64,000 nt of DNA from Alteribacter keqinensis. GTDB lineage: Bacteria; Bacillota; Bacilli; Bacillales; Salisediminibacteriaceae. The DNA lies in NCBI RefSeq assembly GCF_003710255.1, contig NZ_RHIB01000001.1, forward strand, positions 992,001 to 1,056,000, read 5' to 3'. Numbering within the stretch: position 1 is the first letter of the stretch; the number at the start of each line of letters is the position of its first letter. The notes under the pieces were generated by a model. That model searched no databases and had not been told where the DNA came from. It saw only the letters and a list, made by a program, of their open reading frames with translations. This document shows positions 33,421 through 42,182 of the stretch, in pieces. Position numbers and translations under genes: made by a program.

Positions 33421-36400
33421 ATGACCTTAATTGTGAAGGATCAAACAAAAATCCAAAGCGATCTCCCATATACAATTGAAGAGCAGTTCCGCCTGCAAAA
33501 GCTGACTCGCAAATTTTCATCTCCGTCGTTCGAGGTAGCCTTTTGCGGACATTTCTCAGCCGGTAAATCAACATTGCTTAATCGTCTTGTTGGTGCGGAA
33601 ATTCTCCCTACCAGTCCGATACCGACGAGTGCAAATGTCATTGCGATTGAAAACGGGGAACTCGGCTTATCTGTTCAATCAAGAGGTAATGACGAAAATC
33701 AGGTGTTTAAAGGAGAAATTCCATGGCCTAAGGTAAGAGAATGGGGAATGAACGGCCATGATATTTCCGGTCTTACTATTACAGGACCATTTCCGTTCCT
33801 TGGAAAGCACAGCAGGATCCTTGATACTCCCGGAGTGGATTCCACAGACGCTGCTCACGAGGCTGTGACTCTAGAGCAGCTTTACACAACGGATGCCATC
33901 GTTTACGTAATGGATTATAATCATGTTCAGTCAGAAACGAATCTTTACTTTCTGAAGCAGTGTTCCATTGAGAAAAAACCTGTTTTCCTTGTGATTAATC
34001 AGATTGATAAGCATAACGAAGAAGAGGTATCAATCGAAGAGTTTAAACGTTCTCTTAACACTGTTCTTGATAAATGGGGTATTCAGACTGAGGATGTCTT
34101 CTTTACAACAATGAAAGAACCATCACATCCCCTTAATGAATTTACCCGTCTGGAAAGTATGCTTAAAGCCATTTTGTTTCATGGAGAAGAACTCTTTGAA
34201 CAATCGGGAATCCGCCTTCAGCAAGGCTTCCTTAATGCGGTCCAATTAAGGCTTGAGGAAGAGAAACATGAAAAAATCGAAGAAGTGAAAGAAGAAATGG
34301 AAGAGAAGGGGTTTGATGAAAGCCAGCTTTCTGAGAAAAGCATCCTGCAAACCCGGATCGATCAGCTCTGTAACTATGAAGAATGGCTGAAGCAGTCATT
34401 TCAGGATCACTTTAAACGGACGTTCTCAAACGTCACGCTGTTCCCTTATACGACAACCGAACTTGCTGAAAACTGGATTGAGTCCTTTAAGCCGGGGTTT
34501 AAGGTAGGTGTCCTTTTTACTAAGAAAAAAACAGAGGAAGAAAGAGAGAACCGTTTTAATGATCTTGTAACTGAACTTGAAGATAAGGTGAAAACATTAT
34601 TATTTTACAAGGTGAAAACCTATTTACAGGAGCTTGACCGAACAAAACTCACCAATAAAGATGCATTTGAAACGGCACTTTCAAAATTTCAGGTACCGGA
34701 CTTAAGCATCATACTTCAGCAAAGTGTTAAAACGGACCATACGGACCGACAGTATGTGCGCACGTTTACCTCTCAGGTGACGGGTACAGTCGTACGTGAT
34801 ATTCAGGATCAGGCAAATTCGTTATTGGCTTTATATGCTGCGGGGATGGAAAAACAAAATCAAGCTGAGCTTGAAGCTTTGAAGGAAAAACAAACGAACC
34901 TTGAAGAGGTTGAGGTATTTGAAGAAAAGATGGATTCTTTGAGTACCGAGTATGACCGGATAATCCTTCTGGTAGACAAGAAACGCTCAGAATTGAAAGA
35001 AGACAGCCATTTCAGGAAAGCACTTAAGGAGACCATGAAAAAAAGCTATCCGGACAATGGGGATACTTTGGCTCTCACTGAAATTGAGCTTCCGGAAGAA
35101 AGTGTGATCGCAACGGATCAGCAAGACCAAAAAATCAAGCGCGAAAAGACATTTAATGAAAAAAATACGGCGCAGTGGCTGGAAAAAGTAAACTCGGTAA
35201 TGTGTGAGTACCAAGACGTTGCATTACTGTCCAACGAACGAAAGCAGCTTATGGAGAGGGTGGAACGATTTAACAATCAGACGTTTATTGTTTCGTTGTT
35301 CGGGGCTTTCAGCGCTGGAAAATCAAGCTTTGCGAATGCGCTTCTTGGAGCAGATGTTTTACCCGTTTCCCCAAATCCGACGACAGCCACGGTTAACACT
35401 GTTCAGAAAAGTACCGATGAGCACGCTCACGGGACAGCTGAGGTCATCGTTAAATCTGAGGATACCATTGAAAAAGAAATTAAAGCTGTATCCAAGGAGA
35501 TTGGTGCTGATCTCACCCTGGACACGATTAAAAGCTGGAAGGCTAGTAAGAAAGGCTACGTAACGAGCACGCAAAAAACGTACGCAGAATACCTGGAAAC
35601 ATTACGTGACAGTCTGCTTCAGACCAAGTGGGAGCTTGGATCCACGTTCACCCTTACCCACGGCGAACTGAAACCTGTCGTGGCAGACGAGGCGTATGCC
35701 TGTCTTGTTGAGCAGGTTAACCTTTTTTATGACTGCAAGGTCACAAAAAGCGGAGTTGTTCTTGTTGATACTCCTGGGGTCAATTCGATCCACGGCCGAC
35801 ATACAAATGTAGCCTTTAAGCAAATGCGCCAGTCTGATGCGATTTTTTACCTTACGTATTACAACCATGCATTTTCAAAAGCTGACGAGTACTTCCTGCA
35901 GCAGATGGGGAAGGTGAATGAGAGCTTTACCGATGACAAATTGTACTTTGTGATCAATGCCTCAGATCTTGCCTCAAGTGAAGGTGAGCTCAATGGCGTT
36001 CGTAAACATGTGAAAGACCAGCTTGTGCGCAACGGAATAGAATCACCGCGTCTGTTTCATTTATCAAGTAAGGAAGGACTCAGGCTTAAAAAAATGCAGC
36101 ACCAGGATGAAAGAGACCCTTTCAGCGAATTTGAGCATACCTTTTATACTGAAACGATTGATGAGCTGAAGAGGCTGAGTGCAGAAATGATTAAAAACCA
36201 GCTCTCAACGTTTGTGAATAAGGCAGATGAAAGCCTGGCCTTTATGAACAGTAAGAAAGAGGATCAAAAGCAGGAGCACGAGAGGATAAAAAGAATTGTA
36301 AAAGCAGAGAAATCAAGAGTGTCTGAAGCGAACTTCGATTTTGTAAAGCAAGATGCAGGAGAAGAGTTCGAGCAGCTTATGATCTACCTCCGGGAACGGA

Positions 36401-37014
36401 TGCGCTATGTTCTTTCCGATTATTTCTCAACATCCTTTAACGTGACTGTACTAACCGGAAACACAAAACGTGTATTACATGAACAGTTTAAAGCAGCTGT
36501 AAAGGAATGGATTGGCTTTGGTGAACAGTTTTTGTCACAGGAGCTTGAAGCAACATTCATCAGAATGGAACAAAGAATCGCCCGGCGTGTGGACAATTGG
36601 ATTAAGGAGGAAGCAGGTGTAATCCAGACAAAGCTCCCTTATCTCTATATTGAGCACCAGGTCAAACCTGCTCCTGTAAGTCCCGAGCGGCACACACTTG
36701 ACCTTTCCATCGATGCAGATTTCTATACATCTATGCTGAAAACAAAGAAGGATATTTTCGAAAATGGACGGCTGAAGGAAGTAAGAGAGCAGTTGATCAG
36801 CGAAGGTCATAAAAAAGCGTCATCCCTCCTGCAAGCTTCCATGTCCGAGTTTAAAGCGGCAATTGAAGCATCCGTGTCTGAGCTCGAGGATTCGGTCAAA
36901 GAAAAGGTGATTGAAGCAATTGACCTCGAACTCACACGATTTGAAGCCTTGTTCGATTCAAGCGAACAGCACAGACTGCTCAAAGAAAAAGACGAGTTGT
37001 CAAACCTTTTGTAA
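33421..37014 (+). CDS. dynA: Bacterial dynamin DynA, tandem double dynamin
   Basis: 1197-residue fusion of two dynamin units, the size of Bacillus DynA. First GTPase: P-loop GHFSAGKS at residues 43-50, DTPGVDSTDAAHE near 135 and NQIDKHN. Second GTPase: GAFSAGKSS near 626-634, DTPGVNSIHGRHT near 782. Long helical stalk regions with coiled-coil character follow each. DynA tethers and fuses membranes, and protects the cell membrane from phage, pore-formers and antibiotics. ATG 33421 with AAAGGGG upstream; an in-frame GTG at 33400 would make it seven residues longer. No strong frameshift or loss is seen. Confidence 0.95.
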   Translation: MTLIVKDQTKIQSDLPYTIEEQFRLQKLTRKFSSPSFEVAFCGHFSAGKSTLLNRLVGAEILPTSPIPTSANVIAIENGELGLSVQSRGNDENQVFKGEIPWPKVREWGMNGHDISGLTITGPFPFLGKHSRILDTPGVDSTDAAHEAVTLEQLYTTDAIVYVMDYNHVQSETNLYFLKQCSIEKKPVFLVINQIDKHNEEEVSIEEFKRSLNTVLDKWGIQTEDVFFTTMKEPSHPLNEFTRLESMLKAILFHGEELFEQSGIRLQQGFLNAVQLRLEEEKHEKIEEVKEEMEEKGFDESQLSEKSILQTRIDQLCNYEEWLKQSFQDHFKRTFSNVTLFPYTTTELAENWIESFKPGFKVGVLFTKKKTEEERENRFNDLVTELEDKVKTLLFYKVKTYLQELDRTKLTNKDAFETALSKFQVPDLSIILQQSVKTDHTDRQYVRTFTSQVTGTVVRDIQDQANSLLALYAAGMEKQNQAELEALKEKQTNLEEVEVFEEKMDSLSTEYDRIILLVDKKRSELKEDSHFRKALKETMKKSYPDNGDTLALTEIELPEESVIATDQQDQKIKREKTFNEKNTAQWLEKVNSVMCEYQDVALLSNERKQLMERVERFNNQTFIVSLFGAFSAGKSSFANALLGADVLPVSPNPTTATVNTVQKSTDEHAHGTAEVIVKSEDTIEKEIKAVSKEIGADLTLDTIKSWKASKKGYVTSTQKTYAEYLETLRDSLLQTKWELGSTFTLTHGELKPVVADEAYACLVEQVNLFYDCKVTKSGVVLVDTPGVNSIHGRHTNVAFKQMRQSDAIFYLTYYNHAFSKADEYFLQQMGKVNESFTDDKLYFVINASDLASSEGELNGVRKHVKDQLVRNGIESPRLFHLSSKEGLRLKKMQHQDERDPFSEFEHTFYTETIDELKRLSAEMIKNQLSTFVNKADESLAFMNSKKEDQKQEHERIKRIVKAEKSRVSEANFDFVKQDAGEEFEQLMIYLRERMRYVLSDYFSTSFNVTVLTGNTKRVLHEQFKAAVKEWIGFGEQFLSQELEATFIRMEQRIARRVDNWIKEEAGVIQTKLPYLYIEHQVKPAPVSPERHTLDLSIDADFYTSMLKTKKDIFENGRLKEVREQLISEGHKKASSLLQASMSEFKAAIEASVSELEDSVKEKVIEAIDLELTRFEALFDSSEQHRLLKEKDELSNLL

Positions 37015-37070
37015 TGTCGATTGGAGCGGAAATGAACGTTCTTGTTTAAAGACTCGGCAGGAATGCAAAG

Positions 37071-37107
37071 AACCCCTTTCTCATAAGTGTTAAGAGAGAA
37101 AGGGGTT
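37071..37107 (+). terminator. Hairpin between dynA and yppC overlapping the yppC ribosome-binding site
   Basis: AACCCCTTTCTC at 37071-37082 pairs perfectly with GAGAAAGGGGTT at 37096-37107, with TTGT after. The AAAGGGG that would start yppC translation is in the right arm, so the hairpin could both terminate dynA and hide the yppC start. Confidence 0.65.
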
Positions 37108-37112
37108 TTGTC

Positions 37113-38291
37113 GTGTACAGGCTGAAATCATTTCTTGAATGGATGTTCAAAGATCCTTCACAGGACGAACATAATCAGCTTCTGAAAAAAGAGAAAGTAA
37201 ATACCGGTGTGAAAATGGAATCTCTTCACCGCTTAAAGGAAGAACTTACAAAAGAAATGTACCAACCTGCTGTGACGTTTCAGGAAGACAGGGAGAGAAT
37301 CCGTGCCATTCGTGAAACGACAAGGGGGCTTAATCGAAATAATGTAATCAGAACCGAAGCCTATTTATCTTTTTACAACAAGCATCCTGAAGTTCACTGG
37401 GCTTTCCTCGCCCATATGGTTTCCAGAAATGGCGGTTGGAACATGACAGACCTGAAAGGAAGCTTACTTCAGGCTTTTATACCTAAAAAGGACCAAATTC
37501 ACTATTTTCATTTTCTTGAAAAGGCTAATCAACTCATTTTTGACGATGCATATTCCCAGCTGCTCGTGTATGAACAAGTAAAGCAAATGGGTGATGACCG
37601 GCCGTTATCATATTTACCATTGTTAAATGTATCCCGGTTCATGTGTGCCGTGTGGCGGACGTTTCTAGCAACAGGGGACAGTGCCGTTCTCACCATAGGT
37701 CTGATTATTAATGAACAGCACCTTATTGAAAAACCGGTCATCCAGCATCCTGTGTTTCACGAAACTGTTTTTAAATCCTGGAAATTTCAGTTACAGGATC
37801 TATTATCGCTTACCCGGGTGATATTTCCTTATGAACTGAAAGGGAGGATCCGTCTAAGCGGACTGACTGTCAGCAGCTTTGATGAAGTATCTGAGCGGAT
37901 TATGATCGGGAAGAAACTGTATTCTCTTCTTTTTGACACGCCTTTGTTAACTGTGGGGGCATTGTCTTTTGCCAATAAAGTGCCCCATACGGCTTCACGT
38001 TCAGATTACTGGCCTCACATGTTTTCAAAAAACAGGGAGAGTGTAACAGGAAATGAATGGCACAGCTGTTTTGAGAATGCAGATCCTTTTCTTTACAGCC
38101 CGGTATTAACTGATGCCTGGTCTGATAAGAAGCCAGTGGCTTCGTATAAAAAAGATTGGTTTCATAACACAAAGGTACCAGACTATTTCAGTTCTGCATC
38201 AGTACCCGGGAATATTGATGTTACGAGCGATTATTGCGAAGCTCTCAGGCAGATGGTGCTGCTTAAAGAAGCAAAGTCCGCAGTCTTTTAG
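37113..38291 (+). CDS. yppC: YppC-like DUF2515 protein
   Basis: 392-residue protein of the DUF2515/YppC family, recognised from NVIRTEAYLSFYNKHPEVHWAFLAHMVSRNGGWNMTDL-type sequence in the first third and from the SYLPLLNVSRFMCAVWR region. No membrane segment or known catalytic motif is visible. The family occurs mainly in spore-forming Bacillaceae and its function is unknown. GTG start at 37113; the ribosome-binding site lies in the hairpin before it. It is just downstream of dynA, and its 3' end overlaps the convergent DDAH-like gene by four bases. Confidence 0.8.
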   Translation: MYRLKSFLEWMFKDPSQDEHNQLLKKEKVNTGVKMESLHRLKEELTKEMYQPAVTFQEDRERIRAIRETTRGLNRNNVIRTEAYLSFYNKHPEVHWAFLAHMVSRNGGWNMTDLKGSLLQAFIPKKDQIHYFHFLEKANQLIFDDAYSQLLVYEQVKQMGDDRPLSYLPLLNVSRFMCAVWRTFLATGDSAVLTIGLIINEQHLIEKPVIQHPVFHETVFKSWKFQLQDLLSLTRVIFPYELKGRIRLSGLTVSSFDEVSERIMIGKKLYSLLFDTPLLTVGALSFANKVPHTASRSDYWPHMFSKNRESVTGNEWHSCFENADPFLYSPVLTDAWSDKKPVASYKKDWFHNTKVPDYFSSASVPGNIDVTSDYCEALRQMVLLKEAKSAVF

Positions 38292-39136
38292 GCTTTTGAT
38301 CGAAGAACTGGCATTGTACAGCAGCGGAAAGATCCACCTGATTTTATGATTTCTGAGATATCCACTTCAATAACATGATACCCCCGTGAGCGTAATTCTT
38401 CATTTACCTTCTTGTTTACAGGCAGACTGAATACTTTACGATCACCAATGGAGAGGACATTTGTACCGAGTGTAAACTGCTCTTTTTCACATACCCGTAT
38501 ACAATCATAGCGGGACGTCAGCATTTCCTCATCGAACTCACTCATCACCCCTGGAAAAATAATTGCCTCAGAAGGGCTTAATACATTAAAGATACAGTCA
38601 AGGTGCAAATATTTGTGGGGGAAGGGGATTGATGTGACAGCGTACTGGGGAAGAAGACTCTGCAGATGTTCAATGGAACCTTCATCTGTACGCTCACTCA
38701 CACCTATGTATATGTTGTGTCCGTCGATCACCACATCGCCACCTTCAATTTTATCACCGAGAAGATTATAATAGCTTATTTTGGAACGTTTTAGCCAGTC
38801 TTTCAAATGTTCTTCCTCACCGTGCCGCACCTTTTGAGCCATTTCTGATACAAAGATGGTCTGGCCAAGTGTGAAACCGATATCCCTTGTAAAGACTTGT
38901 TCGGGAAAGTGTTCCTTAGGTTCGAGATGGATGACGTCTACACCGTGCTTTTCCAGTTCGGAAGTGAAATCACGGTGCTGTTTGAGGGCGAGCTTAACAT
39001 TCAGCCCTTCTTTTTCATATTTTTTTTGTGTTTCATTTATCACATCACGTATTGCAATATGATGCGGTTCGCAGACAGCCACTTTTCTCAATGCTCCATA
39101 CTCTGTATCACAAAAAGATTGTTTTTGTTGTTTCAA
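38288..39136 (-). CDS. Dimethylarginine dimethylaminohydrolase/amidinotransferase family hydrolase
   Basis: 282-residue penta-domain guanidino-modifying enzyme. Substrate-binding and catalytic blocks are FTRDIGFTLGQ, KIEGGDVVIDG, the His of KYLHLDCIFNVL and the nucleophilic Cys in GGSFRCCTMPVLR near the C-terminus (two adjacent Cys). Related Bacillus YkgA is of this type. Possible reactions are hydrolysis of methylated arginines or related guanidines to citrulline and amines. Dimethylamine would be a product of DDAH, and an apparent dimethylamine oxygenase is encoded at 7.3 kb, but the link is speculative. The start is an ATG-type codon at 39136 with GAGGAG upstream on the reverse strand. Confidence 0.82.
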   Translation of the reverse strand: MKQQKQSFCDTEYGALRKVAVCEPHHIAIRDVINETQKKYEKEGLNVKLALKQHRDFTSELEKHGVDVIHLEPKEHFPEQVFTRDIGFTLGQTIFVSEMAQKVRHGEEEHLKDWLKRSKISYYNLLGDKIEGGDVVIDGHNIYIGVSERTDEGSIEHLQSLLPQYAVTSIPFPHKYLHLDCIFNVLSPSEAIIFPGVMSEFDEEMLTSRYDCIRVCEKEQFTLGTNVLSIGDRKVFSLPVNKKVNEELRSRGYHVIEVDISEIIKSGGSFRCCTMPVLRSKA

Positions 39137-39227
39137 GATAACTCCTCCTCGCTAAACGTTACTACTTACTAGCTTTTCCTTGAAATCTAAACAATACACA
39201 CATCATGAGAATTAGAGTGGAAGGCTG

Positions 39228-39236
39228 TGCTATAAT
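39228..39236 (+). promoter_or_regulatory. Extended -10 promoter of cvfB
   Basis: TGCTATAAT: an extended -10 element with a perfect TATAAT at 39231-39236 and no convincing -35 box. Leader of about 30 bases. Confidence 0.6.
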
Positions 39237-39274
39237 ACAAGAAGTTAAAATCAATTGCTGAAAGAAGGATTACC

Positions 39275-40138
39275 ATGACATTTGAAACAGGAATGATCTA
39301 CAACCTAACGGCGACACAGGAAGTAGGGGGAGACTTTGTTCTGTCGGATGGAGAAGAGATTGTTGTTCTTCCAAAAGAAGAAGTAAAAGGGCCCCTTGCT
39401 CCCGGGGATGAATTATCCGTGTTTATATACCAGAATAAAAAAGGTGAGGTAGTCGCTACAATGGACCTTCCTCATATTACTGCAGAAACCTATGACTGGG
39501 CCCAGGTTGTTGACAAGGTAAGTGGACTTGGGGTCTTTGTAGAAATCGGCCTCAAGCAGGATGTGTTAGTTTCAAGCGATTACCTGCCACTTATTGAGAA
39601 GGTGTGGCCTGAAAAAGGTGATGAACTTTTTGTCACACTGGAAACGGATAAAAAAGGCCGCCTGCTTGCCAGGCCGGCTACTGAAACAGTGGTGGAGGAT
39701 TCGTTTAAAAAAGCACCTGCTGAGTTAAAAGGCTCGGCAATTGACGGGCGGGTGTACCGCTCGACTAAGGTTGGTTCTTTTATCATCACAGAATCCGGCT
39801 ACCGCGGTTTTATCCATTACATGGAGAGAAAGGTTGAACCCCGCCTCGGTGAATGGGTTGAAGGCAGGATCATTGATGTAAAAGAAGACGGATCATTAAA
39901 CGTGACATTACGTCCGGTAAAAGAAACGGTACTTGACGATGATGCAGAGGATATCTTCAATTACCTCATTCGTACCGGAGGCGAAATGCCTTTTACAGAT
40001 AAAAGTGATCCTGATGCAATACGGGAAGAATTTAAAATCAGTAAAGCTGCATTTAAACGCGCACTCGGAAGGCTGATGAAAGAAGGGAAAGTGGTCCAAA
40101 AAGAGGGAAGGACGCTTGTATCAAAGGACGAAAACTAA
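39275..40138 (+). CDS. cvfB: S1-domain RNA-binding protein CvfB (YitL)
   Basis: 287-residue protein with three S1-like modules and a C-terminal winged-helix domain, the CvfB architecture. SGLGVFVEIGLKQDVLVSSDYLP is the second S1 module, and SAIDGRVYRSTKVGSFIITESGYRGFIHYME the third. FKISKAAFKRALGRLMKEGKV is the winged helix. CvfB binds RNA and affects virulence gene expression in Staphylococcus; the Bacillus role is less defined. GAAAGAAGG precedes ATG 39275. It is a single-gene transcript with its own promoter and terminator. Confidence 0.92.
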   Translation: MTFETGMIYNLTATQEVGGDFVLSDGEEIVVLPKEEVKGPLAPGDELSVFIYQNKKGEVVATMDLPHITAETYDWAQVVDKVSGLGVFVEIGLKQDVLVSSDYLPLIEKVWPEKGDELFVTLETDKKGRLLARPATETVVEDSFKKAPAELKGSAIDGRVYRSTKVGSFIITESGYRGFIHYMERKVEPRLGEWVEGRIIDVKEDGSLNVTLRPVKETVLDDDAEDIFNYLIRTGGEMPFTDKSDPDAIREEFKISKAAFKRALGRLMKEGKVVQKEGRTLVSKDEN

Positions 40139-40144
40139 GATAAG

Positions 40145-40173
40145 GAGCATAGCTCAGGCTGTGCTCTTTTTTG
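40145..40173 (+). terminator. Intrinsic terminator of cvfB
   Basis: GAGCAtAGC-TCAG-GCTgTGCTC with TTTTTT after it. Confidence 0.9.
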
Positions 40174-40300
40174 AACGCTGTTTTCGGTAAGGGGCGCAGG
40201 TGGCTTACCAGAACCGCCATGAAAAGCGAACGGCGCGTTGGCTTCAACAATACTTTCAGAAAACAGCAACAATCTATATGAAAACAGCTTTTCCGAATGA
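40174..40300. repeat. Dispersed intergenic repeat, copy D (partial)
   Basis: Contains AGCAACAATCTATATGAAAACA at 40265-40286 (20 of 22 with copy B), and GCTGTTTTC at 40177-40185 facing GAAAACAGC at 40259-40267 and again at 40280-40288. The inverted arms suggest a long hairpin between cvfB and the M50-like gene. Confidence 0.55.
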
Positions 40301-40325
40301 CCTCTTTTTAAGGTGGTGATTACCC

Positions 40326-41006
40326 GTGAATGATGATCTGTACTTTTACATACTCCTGTTTATAATCGTTTTGGGAATAACCTACCTGCCGGTGATCGGG
40401 TCCTATTTCCGGCTGTTTAATACGCTGATACATGAGAGTCTCGGACATGCCCTCGTAGCCCGCCTGACAGGAGGCAGAGTCGTCTCCATTTCTTTATTTC
40501 AAAATACCGGTGGGCTCGCGGTTTTTCAGCACCACTGGTTTGGAAGAGTGATTACTGTCTTTTGCGGTTATCCTGTTTCTTCTCTCATGAGTGTCGTGGT
40601 TATTTATCTTATTACTCAGGGGTACTTTGAGGAGATTGCTCTGGGACTTTTTATCCTTCTTATTTATGTGCTTATCTTTTGGGTAAGAAATCTGGTGGGA
40701 TGGTTATGGGTCCTTTCTGTAATAGGAGGTTTGACTGCTGTATACATTTATGCAGAACAGCGTTATTTTGAACTTTTGATAACTGTTATTGGGATAACTA
40801 TACTCACCCAGGCGTTTGCAAGTTCATGGGGGATCTTCATGTTAAGCGTGTTTAGGAATAGACAGGCAGGAGATGCAATGTTGCTGGCAGAAGCAACAAA
40901 AGTTCCCGCTGTCATCTGGGGGACTGTCTTTATGCTCCAGGGCACGTTCTTTTTTATTATCGGTACGATGATTTTCTTTGGTTATGATGTTATTAATCTG
41001 ATTTGA
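40326..41006 (+). CDS. M50-like membrane metallopeptidase homologue with altered motif
   Basis: 226-residue membrane protein with about six helices, similar to the M50B/YwmF-like group of membrane peptidase homologues. The expected HExxH appears as HESLGH (His36, Glu37, His41), one residue longer than the consensus, after FNTLI. A second motif region VTVFCGYPVSSLMSV sits where the GYPxSS pattern of the family occurs. GTG start at 40326 with AAGGTGG upstream. If the extra residue is real, zinc binding would be altered, so it may be an inactive homologue or use a different geometry. Function unknown. Confidence 0.68.
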   Translation: MNDDLYFYILLFIIVLGITYLPVIGSYFRLFNTLIHESLGHALVARLTGGRVVSISLFQNTGGLAVFQHHWFGRVITVFCGYPVSSLMSVVVIYLITQGYFEEIALGLFILLIYVLIFWVRNLVGWLWVLSVIGGLTAVYIYAEQRYFELLITVIGITILTQAFASSWGIFMLSVFRNRQAGDAMLLAEATKVPAVIWGTVFMLQGTFFFIIGTMIFFGYDVINLI

Positions 41007-41202
41007 GAATACTTTTGCGAAATGGATGGCTGATTTTTTGATGAATTGGTGTGTTTATAATTATATTGGTTTATTAAAAAAGGAAATTGCAGTGAATGCG
41101 TGCTCATAGACAAGGAGCGCAAAAGAGCGGAAATCAAAATCAGCTTTATAAAAGCTTATTTTAAAAATCCTAAAGGCTGTTTTTGCAAAGATTGTAAAAA
41201 AG

Positions 41203-41370
41203 ATGAAGAAGCCGGAGTACCCCGAACCTCCTTCCGAAGTGGGCGCCAGGGTGAGAACCTGGCTCACCGGCACCCAGCGGAAAGAGCTGGGAAAGCAGGC
41301 TTCTTCTGTAATAACTAGGTTTATGTTGTCGTACCTGTTGCCACAAGCTATTAGAAAAGGGAGAACCTAA
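41203..41370 (+). CDS. Small conserved-looking protein, 55 residues
   Basis: Reading frame starting MKKPEYPEPP and continuing with a soluble basic helix (RVRTWLTGTQRKELGKQASS) and an amphipathic end VITRFMLSYLLPQAIRKGRT. Composition is clearly protein-like, whereas the two other forward frames here are less so. The frame is open from 41152. No clear ribosome-binding site precedes ATG 41203, and a non-ATG upstream start (for example ATT) cannot be ruled out; translation could also begin in the short upstream ATG frame at 41096 by a frameshift. It ends exactly at the terminator shared with yitT. Function unknown. Confidence 0.45.
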   Translation: MKKPEYPEPPSEVGARVRTWLTGTQRKELGKQASSVITRFMLSYLLPQAIRKGRT

Positions 41371-41376
41371 AAGAGA

Positions 41377-41410
41377 GAGGCTCATGTGAAGTATTATACA
41401 CATGAGCCTC
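41377..41410. terminator. Hairpin between the 55-codon gene and yitT-like gene
   Basis: GAGGCTCATGTG / CACATGAGCCTC, perfect 12-base stem with a 10-base loop; T-rich sequence on both outer sides is modest. Confidence 0.75.
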
Positions 41411-41422
41411 CCTCTCCAGTTT

Positions 41423-42034
41423 TTAGGATACCTGACCCGCAGGCACTTGATGAGCAACTGGAGCTGCAGGTTGATTGGCTGTAATCTTCCCTTTAATCAT
41501 GCTTACGATAAAGGAGATCATTAAAACAGAAAGGATGGAATAAAATCCTCTGACAAGGCCTACAGATACAAGCCCTGTGAGAATGACCAGGGAGTCAAAC
41601 ACAAACAGGCTTTTACCTGGATCAAATCCGAATCTCTTTTGCAAAAAGAGACAAAGTATATTTGCTCCTCCAAGGGAGGAACCGTTCAGAAACAACACTG
41701 CCAGTCCGAAACCGATTATCAAGCCGCCCAGGATAGAGCCGACAAAAGGGCTAATCTGAAAGGACGGAAATAACTGCAGGGCTTCTGTCATTACTGAGAG
41801 CGTAGTAACTGCAAAAATAGTAGAGAACGTAAACTTCTTTCCCATTTTCATAAACGACAGAATATAAAAAGGGATGTTGATTAATAGAAAAGCCAGTCCG
41901 AACGATGAACTGATTAAGTATGATAAACTCAGGGCAAGGCCGGCTGTTCCACCTGTTATTACCTGTGAGCTCTGGAGGATAAGAACACCGAAACTCACAA
42001 CGGCACTGCCAAGGATCATATATAAAATTCTCAC
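41423..42034 (-). CDS. YitT-family membrane protein, short form
   Basis: 203-residue membrane protein with five predicted helices of the YitT/DUF161 family. The recognisable part is QSSQVITGGTAGLALSLSYL at the N-terminus, LINIPFYILSF and GGLIIGFGLAVLFLNGSSLGGANILCLFLQKRF. The C-terminal DUF2179 domain of full-length YitT proteins is missing; instead a short Ala/Pro/Gln-rich tail follows the last helix. GTG start at 42034 with GAAGGAAG upstream on the reverse strand; ATG 42019 is an alternative. Substrate or role unknown. Confidence 0.78.
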   Translation of the reverse strand: MRILYMILGSAVVSFGVLILQSSQVITGGTAGLALSLSYLISSSFGLAFLLINIPFYILSFMKMGKKFTFSTIFAVTTLSVMTEALQLFPSFQISPFVGSILGGLIIGFGLAVLFLNGSSLGGANILCLFLQKRFGFDPGKSLFVFDSLVILTGLVSVGLVRGFYSILSVLMISFIVSMIKGKITANQPAAPVAHQVPAGQVS

Positions 42035-42182
42035 TCTTTTTCACTTCCTTCACGTTTCACACAGATGCTTTGCTCAAATAGACACAAAGTTGATTATATC
42101 CCCATTGTGAAAATCACACAAATACCTGCATAACCGCGTTTTAGCTTTACACTGATAAAGTGCACGGAGGAAGAAGAACGAG

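Noticed and set aside
38288-39136. Functional link between the DDAH-like enzyme and the dimethylamine oxygenase
   Set aside because: Dimethylamine would be a shared metabolite, but the genes are 28 kb apart and the DDAH substrate is not shown, so I do not claim a pathway.
41100-41318. Forward frame with CFCKDCKKDEEAG
   Set aside because: The two CxxC-like cysteines looked attractive, but the latter half is low-quality sequence; the frame giving the 55-residue protein is more protein-like.
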